Below, in pieces: positions 26,001-36,460 of a stretch of 64,000 nt of DNA (position 1 is the first letter of the stretch; each line of letters starts with the position of its first letter). The translations under genes and the position numbers were made by a program. Under the pieces are notes generated by a model, which made no database searches, was not told where the DNA came from, and saw nothing but the letters and a program-made list of their open reading frames with translations. This DNA comes from Hemicordylus capensis. Its lineage: Eukaryota > Chordata > Lepidosauria > Squamata > Cordylidae. The stretch spans positions 349,966,750-350,030,749 of the forward strand of contig NC_069659.1 in NCBI RefSeq assembly GCF_027244095.1. Direction: 5' to 3'.

Positions 26001-29000
26001 CTAGTCCAGCACTCTAACCACTACACCACGCTGGCTCACAGAGTAGATTACGTGTCAGTCAGATGTATGTTGGGGGGGGCGGTGGGGGGGCGCAATTTCA
26101 GTGCTTGCCCTGGGCACCGTTTTCCCTAGTTACGCCTCTGATCTGGACTGCTTTTTGTAGTAAAGTGTATTTCACAGAGCTCTGGGTACTGAAAGGTTAA
26201 TAGCTGTAGTTGTAGAAGGCACTTCTACTGCACCTGCACTCCTGAATTTGTGACTACCCCTCTTCCCAGAGATCCTGTAGAGAGCATTCCAAGACTCAGA
26301 ACTGATATTAAACGACTCTGGAATGGGGCACTGAGGAATCTCTGCTGGGGAAGTATGGGGCAGGCGGGGTGGGGGGAGGGAGAGAGCGCTCGCATGGAAG
26401 TTGAATTTGAGAGAGGGAGTTGTTCAAAGGGAACCTTTTTTGTGAAGATTTCTTGGAAGGAAAGTGAGGAATGTGTTTAAAGTTGGGTGGAGAGGAGGAA
26501 CAGACGGTAACCTAAAACCACATACACTTTGCTATCAATGTGAGTGTGGAACAGAGAGTTCTGCAGCTGCCATCTGTGGGGACAGTTCATCATTCTGTAA
26601 TTTTGACCCGTAATTATGCACAGAAACTGGGGAAGGCTGCAAAAGTCATAGGAACATAGTAGGAAGCTGCCATGTTCTGAGTCAGACCGTTGCTCTATCT
26701 CATTCAGTATTGTCTACACAGACTGGCAGCGGCTTCTCCAAAGTTGCAGGCAGGAGTCTCTCTTCAGCCCTATCTTGGAGATGCTGCTAGGGAGGGAACT
26801 TGGAATGTAGATGCTCTTTCCAGAGCAGCTCCATCCCCTGAGGGGAATATCTGACAGTGCTCACACTGCTAGTGGAAATGGAAAGCACTCTCTGTATTAC
26901 AAACATTAGTAATATCAAGGCATAAGCTCTCTCCAGGCTTGCTTTCAATGGTGACCTGGAGATTGCTATTGATTCCCAAAGATCCCAGGCCAGTCCTGAA
27001 TGGCTGGCAAACCTAGAGATGAATTCTCAATATGGTAACTAAAATTGATGGTTTGTTATTGTGTTGCCTCTCTGTGTATTCTCTGCCTGCCTGCCTGCCT
27101 GTCCTTTGGATAGTCGTTTGTCATTTGGATAGTTATTTGGATAGCTTGACTTTGGATAGTTGCTTGCCATGAGTCAGTGTTCTTCAGCTGTAAATGGGGA
27201 CTGAAGCCTCCAGAGGGGAAGAAGCTAAATAATGCCTACTGTATGTATGTATTTTGTGTATTGGGCTTGTCTTGTCTTATGTGCCTCTCGTCACTGCTTT
27301 TGTCACCCTCAGCTTCCATACACTTTTAGTTTCTGTATTCTGCTAGTGCTACATCTGCATCTCGGTTTTGGGGGTCCCAATGAGGTCTGCCAGATCCTGT
27401 GGCTGGACTCTGTCTACTCATGCACAGGCATGTTTATCTTTCCACTTGTGAAATGTTGGAGAGGACGTGTGATATGAAGCAGAAATTGTAGTCCTTTTTG
27501 GTTCCTGAGTGAAGAGACTGGATTTCTTTTTATCGGTTTGCCATTATCATGCTGCTTGTCGCCACCCTATTGGGAGGTGCGGCCGGTTTTCCCCAGCCCC
27601 CTGCAAGATGCACAAAGCCTCGGAGCTTCCCATTGGCTGGAAGGCCAATGCGGGGGAGGAGCTTCGGCCGCTCAGCTTGCTCTGATGCTGACAGTCTCAG
27701 TTCGCTCTGAGAAGGCATCGGAGCAAGGCATGTCGGCAGAAGCTCCTGGGCTTTCGGCCTATTGCTTCCCTGGGGTGCAGCGGTGATGAGGAAGTTGGGG
27801 TTTCCACCTCATGAGGTAGTGGCAGCAGAGCGGGGGGGTTTTTAAACCCCCTGAGGTTTGGTGGGCCCAGGGGGCTGGGCTGCCAGGGCTTTTTTTGCGG
27901 CACCGGGTAGGAGGCTTCCAAACCCTTCCCCCCAACAACAGGCCGCGAGTAGCAGCGGTGTGGGGTGGATGACGGGGGCACCTTGGGGATCACCCCCTCC
28001 CCCCTAAGCTTGCAACCCCCTCCATAGTTACTTTAAGTTAGGAAGAACGGTTTACAGGTTACTGGGACCTGTCTTTCTAGCTCCCGAATAAAGCTGGTTG
28101 GGGATGGGTCCCAAGAAGGCCAAGGAGAAAATGGGTGGGAAGCCTATCGGGCCTCCTTGGAGGCCTGCGCCTAATACTGATTCTTCTTTAGAAGACGATG
28201 CTGATATGGGCACTATTAGAGCGCGAATAGCTCACTTGGAGGTTCTTGAAAAGGAAAAGCAGGGGGGTGGCTGCAAACAAAGACAAAGGTGGTCTCCCGA
28301 GGGTCTGATTGGGGCCTGGGAGGGCACCAGTGGTACCAAAAAGGCCAAACTAATACACTCACTATCTGCCAGGCTTGATGCATTAGAAGCCAAGGAACGA
28401 CAGCCCGCTCCGGGATCCATGGACCTGACTTCAGACAACACAGTGGCCGCACCTGCTATGGACCCAGCCGGGGGCACCGATGCTGCATGCAGTTGGGCCT
28501 CTCCTGGGTGAGTCCCTGCACCACACTTGGCCTTGGGGGCCACCCCCCATCGCTCCTACATACAGCCCATACAGCTAGCACCCAGACCTTTATGCCCATC
28601 CCGCCCCTTATGGGGTGTGTGCACTAGGGGTGTGCGTTTCGTTTTGGATACAAAATGTTTTGTGCCCCAAACAGGCCATTTTGGCTGTTTTGTAGCCGAA
28701 ACAAAACACCCAATGCTCAAAACAGTAAATTTTGTAGCCGAAATAAAACGTCCCGGTTGTTTCAGCCATTTTGGAACTCCATTTAGGAATTGCGAAAAGT
28801 CTTTCTCCAGTTTCCATTTTGAGCTTTGACATCTGTTTGAATTTCCGGCCCTTCCAGCCTGCAGATTGGCCAGCGAAAGCTTGGGCTGATCTGCTGGCAA
28901 TCGCCTCCTTATTGCTTTTAAGGGTAAAATTTACCCTCATTGGCCAGTGGGACAGTGCACATTTCATTGTTTCACACTGTTGTGTGTAGATCAGTTGCAT

Positions 29001-32000
29001 TTCTGCGGGGGATGTGGATGTGCATGACCTTTGGAGATCTACCTGGTTCTTTGCAAAACTCTGCTGTTATTGTTGATGTGTGATGTTGATGTTATTTTGG
29101 GTGGATTTGGGGCAGAAAGGGGGCTTGGGGGCAGAAGAGTGGGTCAGGTGGTAGTGTCTCAATGGGTCCCTGATGCCACCCAGATTCCAAAGGAATTGGG
29201 GAAAGGACTGGTATTAAAAGAATTTCTGAAGTTTACATGTCTTTGGGGCAGATTTGGGGCAGAAAGGGGTCCTGAGGGGCAAAACAGTGAGTTGTGTGGC
29301 AGTGCCCCAAGGGGTGCCTGCCACAACCCAGATTCCAAAGGAATAGGGCAAAGGGCTGATTTCTTAGGAATTGTTGAAGTTTATGCGTCTTTAAGGTTCC
29401 ACCCTCCAGGGAATAATGGAGGTTTCAGCAGACCCATAACTCCACCTGGGGAGCACTGGGGTGGCTGGTAGTGAGTGGTGGTGTAGTGCACATAGGGTGC
29501 CAACTACCCCCATGGGTTGCTAACCCATGGGTTGCTGGGTTCTGTTGTTTCTGAGGTGTTCTGAGTATAGATTCTCTGGTAGCATATGAGGTTTTCAACG
29601 ACAAACCATGAATCTACTCTCATATGCTTCCTTGCCTGCACAGGGTGCTACCACCCACCTTGCTCTGCTCTGGGCCACCGCTTTCCCCCAGGCATGAAGC
29701 TATACTTTTGCTGAAACCTCCATTATTTCCTATGGGGAAAATCTTAAACTTCAAAAATTCACCAAAAACCAGCCCTTTGCCCGATTCCTCTGAAATGTGG
29801 GTGGTAGCTTCCACCCATTAGGTACTACCACCCCCCATCCACTAGTTTTGTCCTGGGGCCATTTTTTAAAATCCAAAACATTTTAGATTTGGATTTTGCA
29901 ATTTTGAACAAAGAACAAAATTGGGGTATTTCAGATTGGCTGATTTTGAACAAATAACAAAATGGGGGTGTTTTGGATTTGGGCCAAAAACAAAACAGAA
30001 AACCCCCCAACATGCACAACCCTAGTGTACACAGGTCTGACAGGGCAGCGCAGCCACCTTGGGCTGTGCCCTGGCAGCTTTACCCGCTGCAGCTCCGTCA
30101 ACATCAGCCCCACAGACTCCATACCCACTGGGCAATTTCTCCCTCTCTCTGGGTGACCATTTGCTGCCCGCAGTAAACAGAGCATATGTCAGGGGGAGTT
30201 TGTGGACATCTTCCAATTGCTCCTTAGGGAGCCTGAACCTCTAGTGAAAGGGGAAGAGCAAAAGCGAGAGGAAGAGAAGTCAAAGTGCAAGCTGGTGGAA
30301 CATAATTGGACAAACTGGCTGTCAGCATACACGGTTTATGCGGGTGTGGTTCTCCAAGTCCACACGTCCAGAGGCCCTGTCCTTGTTAAATACCTGGACA
30401 TAATCATAGGGGGTACATGGATTTTATGGGGAACACCTGGGAATGCTACGATCGTTCCTTCCATCTTAGAGCAGCTTTGAACCCTGCTATTCCGTGGGAT
30501 AAACAGCACTAGGAGCTTTGGCTCCTTATTCTGACTCCCTCGAGACCCATTCAGGGCGAGTGGGCCGACAGTGGGCCCCCACAGGGTAGTACCCCTAGAA
30601 AAGGGCCCCAGCCCAATTAAGCTCCCAGTGCAGGCATGCCTTCTGTAGGTTTACCCCCTTAGGGACCAGGTGCCTTATTTATGGTCAGGTTTTAGTTGTG
30701 GGTTTCACATCCCTTATATGGGTCTGAGAGACACTGTTCAGCATCAAATTTGAAGTCCACCCAGGGCATGGGGGAGGTGGTGTTAAAAAAGATATGCAAA
30801 GAAGTGGCACTGAGACGGGTGCTGGGCCCCTTTGCGGTGCTGCCCATCCCAGACTTGCACATCTCTCCCCTGGGGGTGGTGCCCAAGAAAGCCCAAGAAA
30901 GCAAGTACAGCTTGATTCATCACCTGTCCTTCCCCCATGGCTCCTCAGTGAATGATGGGATACCACCCGAACACTGCTCAGCCAGGTACACCTCATTTGA
31001 TCAGGCAGTTAAGGTTTTCCGCTCCTGCGGGCCTGGTGTGCTCCTAGCGAAATGCTATATCGAGTCTGCGTTTTGTCTGCTCCCGGTAAACCTGGCTGAT
31101 TTCAATCTTCTAGGTTTCACCTTCCAAGGTCAATATTACATTGACTGAGCCCTGCCAATGGGTTGATCAGTTTCCTGTGTGGCATTTGAAGTGTTCAACT
31201 CCATGTTGGAGTGGATGCTTCAATGGAAGATGGGTTTAGGAAAGAGGGCTCACTGCCTTGACGACTTCCTTTTCTCAGGTAGTGTGGAGACAGACCAATG
31301 TAGGTGCCTTTTAGAGGCTTTCCACATTCTTTGCTTGGAACTGGGCTTGCCGTTCGCACACGATAAGACAGAGGGCCCCACCACCACCTTAACCTTCCTT
31401 GGCATTGAGCTGGATACATGAACAGGCAGCTCTCAGCTCCCACAAGCAAAGCTTGAGGTGTTGTGGGTACTATTACGCGACTACTTGGGGGCACGCAAGG
31501 TTACGCTGAAGCAATTACAACAGCTTATAGGTCACCTAAGTTTTGCTTGTCAGGTGGTTGCTCCAAGCCGGCTCTTCTTGAGGCGGCTGTGTGACACCAC
31601 CATCGGCGTCAAAAAGGCAGAACACCAGATGATAGTCACGGACCCCATGCGGGAGGACCTCAAACTATGGGCATTTATTTATTTATTTATTTATTTATTA
31701 TTGTTGAATTTATATACCACCTTTCATTAACAACAATCCCAGATTACAAAGGTTAAAAAACATATAATAAAATGACACTTCAAAGTATTAAGCTAAAAAT
31801 ATGACAACAAATCTGATTTTAAAAGCCTGGATAAAAAGCCAAGATTTAACAAGTTTTCTAAGAACTGTGATGGAGTCCGAGGAGCGAATGACCACTGGGA
31901 GAGCATTCCAAAGTCTGGGGGCAGCAACAGAGATGGTCCTGTCGCACGGGCACGAGAACCGAGCCACCCTCATTGTCAGCACCCAGAGCAGAGCCCCCTC

Positions 32001-35000
32001 AGATGGTCTCATCAAGTGGGCAGCAACCCTTGGGAGCAGGCGGTCCCTCAGGTATCCTGGGGCCAAACTGTTAAGGGCTTTAAAGGTCAAAACCAGGAAC
32101 CAGAAACACACTGGTAAGCAGTGCAGCTCTTTCAAAATAGGTGTGATATGATCACACCGGGCAGCTCCAGATAGAACCCTAGCTGCCGCATTTTGTTCAA
32201 GCAGCAGTTTCCAGATATTCTACAAGGGCAGCCCCACACAGAGCACGTTACAGTAATCCAGCCATGACGTGACTAAGGCATGGGTAACTGTGGCCAGATC
32301 TGCCTTCGAGAAAGGGACGCAGCTGGCACACTAGCCGAAGCTGTGCAAAGGACTCATATAATGAGGTTTACTTCTGACATGATGTGCTCCTGTTGGAGGC
32401 TGACCTGCAGGTCCAGTGGTCTGGGCTTCGGGGTGTACTTCTGGGGGTGCTGGTGAGATGGTGAGAGATGGCCAGACACCTGCGTGTCAGCAGGCATCAA
32501 CAGAGATTTAACGTTTCCTGAATTCTTTCCAATAGTAGTGGCCATACACATCTGGGCTGACCTGTTTAGAAACAAGACCGTGCACTTCTGGTGTGACAAC
32601 CAGGCCACGGTCCAGCAGACTTCCAGATCCCCCAGAGTTATGAGGTTAGTGAGGGCATTCGTCCTGGCAATCCTGACCAACAACATCATTTTCTTGGCTT
32701 GCCATGTGCCGGGTGTCCAGAATAGCTTGGTGGATTTCCAGGTGTTCTGCTTTTGTCAGCTGGCACAGGAGGTGGAATCATTGCCCAACAGGATGCCCCC
32801 TTGGCTATGGAGCCTTGGCTCATAAAATTGCATCGAGCTGTCCTGGCCTCGTTGGCTCCATGCACTCGGGCCACGTATGGTAGGCAGTGTAGGGCCGTTC
32901 ATGATTTTAGGTGCCATGCAGGAGTGGATCAGGAATGGCCCCTGCCCATAGAACATCTGATGCAGTTCTTGGTTCATCTGAGGGGTAACGGCTTATCGCC
33001 CGGGGACCTGGTTGGCTATCTTGCTGCCATCACCTTCTACACCAAGGCGTAAGCAGTACATGCTCTGTGCCTGTGCAGCAGTCACCAGTTGTTTTCTCTT
33101 TGCAGGCCCACTGAGGAGAGGGAGCGGGTCCTCATCCTGGGCCATTCAATTGGGTTCTGGGCCCACAGAGCAGTACTTGGGGCACAGCCTGGAACACAAC
33201 TAGGACTTGGGAAATGGGCATCAATCTCCTGGATCGGTCAATGGGGTATGGTCATCACCCAGTTTCTACCCATGCCACAGGTATTCCTGTCAGCTAACCC
33301 ACCACCCAAGATCTTGGTGGTTCACATGGGGGGAAATGACCTAGCTATGCAGTCAGGGCTTTCCATCATTTGTAAAATGCAATTGGACCTCCATTTGGGG
33401 TAGGGTTGGTAGCACACTCTGACATTGTTTTCTTGGCACCCGGTTTGTTTAGCGGGGATGGAGTTCACCTTGTGCCCAAGGGGACAAATTTGTTTCTCGG
33501 GGATCTTATGCAGGGATTGGCTAAGGTTCTGTGTGGTTGTGGGTGGTTGAGGGGTGTTAAGCTAGGCTAACCCCCGCTGTGGCAGGTACAGTGCGGTTGG
33601 GAATAACATCTGAGGCTAGTGAGCACCTTCTTGTAAGTGTTTGGCTATAGGTTGGACTGGGCAACTCTCTTGAGACTGCACAGCTCAGGGAGATCTGCCC
33701 TGGGCGATCTACTCTGTCAGGCTAAGCTCCCTGGAATCACTGACTGGCTACCGGCGGGTGTGTGTGTGTGTGCTGCTATGGCTGAGGCCTGGCATTAGGC
33801 CGGCTAAGATGGGCAGTCCCTGCTCTAAAGCATTGGGGCTGCTTAGAGCCGAGGTGTGTTGCCCTATGCTATAGGCCAGTCATGCCCTGGTGGCGCATGC
33901 CTAGGGATACTGCACTGTATGGGTTGAAGAGCCTATCCCTGTTCTTTAAAAGTTGATTGTTAAATAAAATTGTGGACAGAAATGGAAGAGCAATGAACTG
34001 CCTTCAAAAGAAGATTGGCTGATAAAAAATTTGGAATATGTGGAGATGGCAAAACTTACAATATTGATAAGAGACCAAAATTTAGAATGCTTTAAAGAAG
34101 ATTGGAAACCATTCTTGCTGTATCTAAAGAACTATTTTCCTACTATTGATTTTACAACAGGGTTTGAAATTTAGTAATAAGTGCAGGTTGGGTAGATTAA
34201 AATCGTGTTTGTAAGGTTTAAATTTATGTTTTGAATTATTATTATAGCAAGGGTTAACTCTATAACTGATGATTCACGAGGAGGTGTGAGCGGGAAGTCC
34301 ATATCTGTTTATTTGTTGTTAATGTTAATGTTAAGATTATTGTTAAAATTAATAAAAATTTAATTAAAATAAAATAAAATTATGGACAATTATTTATAAC
34401 AACACTCTGTGTCTTGTGTCTTCTTGGGTGCTGGGCAAATGAATATGAAGATTCCAACTCTGACTTCAGCTGTTCCTGAAGTTTCCCCCCACTCCCAAGC
34501 TTTAATAACATGAAGGCACAAGCTCTGCAGGCTTGCTTTCAATAGTGGCCTGGAGGTTGATGCTGATTCCTGGAGATCTCAGACCAATCCTGAATGTTTG
34601 GCAAATCTAGAAATGACAGATGGAATTCTCAATAGGGTGACTGATGGTTTCTTATTATATTCCCTGTCTGTGTACAATTGCTTTCATTATAACATGTTGC
34701 ATCTTGAATGTAGGTTTTCCCAGGTCTGGAATTCATTGTAATTATATGAATTGTTTAGAGCACAGTTTCTCAACCACCGGACCCTGGACCGCTGCCGGTC
34801 CCCGAAGGGTTGAGTGCCGGTCCCTGACTGGAAGTCAACCCCCCCCCCACTGCAATCAAGGCACTCACTTCCTCAGTTTTGCACATGGCACGGAAGAGGA
34901 AGAGTATCACGGAGGCGTTGGACCCTTCTTGTGCCTTGCCTCCACGTGCTACTGAGATCTTCCTACAGCTTTCTTATTCCCTATCTTTACAGCTTAAAAC

Positions 35001-36424
35001 TGTATGCACAGTTCGTGTCTGATCCAAACTGATTTAAAACCAGCTGCCTGTTGTGGCCAAGGCACCTTGAGAGGAAACACCATTTCCCTCTTGCATTGGT
35101 AGGGTGTTGTGGTCCCTCGGCCCCCTATAACTCCATGGTCTGCACCGCCGGTGGAAGACGGCGGTCCTCTTTATGACCTCACTGGGTGCGGGGGACAACC
35201 TCTAACTGGGATCATGCTGCGGTGAGGGCTAAGCAGAGGTGAGAGGGAGGAGGGCTGCCTTGGCTTGCTTCGCAGGTATGCGCGGGCAGCATGTGGGACC
35301 ACGTGAGCTGCGTGGCCCCAAAGGCAGGCTGGTGTGATTGGCGCATGAAGGGGAGTTGGGAGGGGGGCACAGAAGTGCTCATTGTGAGAGAGGATGGGGG
35401 AACACCTGCTACACTCTGGTGTGCAAGCACAGTGGAGGCAGCTCTTGGACCCAGGCGAAATTCCGAGCACGGTCCGGTGCACCATTGCCTCACCCACCCT
35501 GAACAGTGCCTCGTCTCCCCAGTGAGGAAGATGAGGCATCCAGCACTACAACGCCCCATGCCCTCCGCTATCTCAGAATCACCCCCTTCCCTTTAATGCC
35601 AGGTCCCCACAGCTCTTCTTCACATTTTCTTTCACCATTAAAAAAAAAACCACCATTCCCAGCACCTGCCATGTAACCATTTTTAAGGAGTTTTGGAGGA
35701 GCTGCGCGGGTTTCATTAGGTCCGCCTCACAAAGTGCATATCTAAGAGCAGGATTCAGATCAAAGCAGGTGATCATGACCAAGCAGCATTGACACAAATG
35801 AGAGATGACTAAATTAATTTCAGTGGGTGGTCCTGACTAACGTCATCTGGATCTGGCCCTGTGACTACACAACTCCTGCTAAAACTCCACCTCCATCATG
35901 AGAGGGTTAAACTGTAGATTTCTGGCTCTACTGAACTTGCCCAGCTCTCTTCTCCTCACCTCCTTTTTGCTTTGCTTGACATCCAGCCTGATGAAGCGTT
36001 TGGGGGAATTCAAAAGCTTGCTTGTGTGTTGTTTTCATTGGCCCCATGTAGCTTTTGAATTTTTCTAATGACCCAACATCCATTGGGCCATCCATCCATC
36101 TCCATTGAGTAATCACAAGCACCCCCACCCCGCACATACTGAAGACATCCTGGAGACAAATTTATTCACCCAGGCTTTTAGATTCAGGGGTTCTCAACCT
36201 TGGGTACCCAGATGTTGGTGTACTTCAACTCTCATAATGCCCAGCCATAATGGCCAAATGCCATTGTGGTTGGGAGTTATGGGAGTTTAACTGAGGGACC
36301 CAAGGTTGAGAACCCCTAGTATTCCATGTTTGCAAAAGATTCCAAATTTAATGATTTTAATGCTTATATTATTTTAATCGTAAACTGCCCAGAGATGCAA
36401 ATTTGGGGCAGTATAGAAGTCTGT

Positions 36425-36460
<36 letters not shown>

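Larger units (their letters stand above)
24528..26140. mobile_element. Non-autonomous hAT element, 1.6 kb, perfect 8-bp target duplication
   Basis: Ends CAAAGGCGTAACGATAGG and CCTAGTTACGCCTCTG are imperfect inverse repeats. ATCTGGAC stands on both sides (24520-24527 and 26141-26148). G-rich strings follow each end (GGGCACGTGCCCCC, GGGCACCGTTTTCCC). The inside has two consecutive hairpins (24700-24908), a CpG-rich block (24910-25050) and a SINE inserted on the minus strand (25804-26037). No hAT transposase frame is seen. Confidence 0.88.
27530..34440 (+). mobile_element. Ngaro (DIRS-order) tyrosine-recombinase retroelement, old and broken, with three nested insertions
   Basis: A fossil read on plus. 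Parts in order: a gag-like ORF1 (about 28098-28511: [14 protein letters not shown] and a coiled, charged region), RT (about 30700-31670: [42 protein letters not shown]), RNase H (about 32480-32740: [13 protein letters not shown]), part of a tyrosine recombinase (32820-33050: [19 protein letters not shown]), an SGNH hydrolase (33089-33510: [30 protein letters not shown]) and a 3' terminus shared with the other Ngaro copies. Many breaks. Inserted later: a foldback element (28627-30021), an L2 tail (31675-32345) and an L1 tail (33978-34371). The left limit is approximate. Confidence 0.85.
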
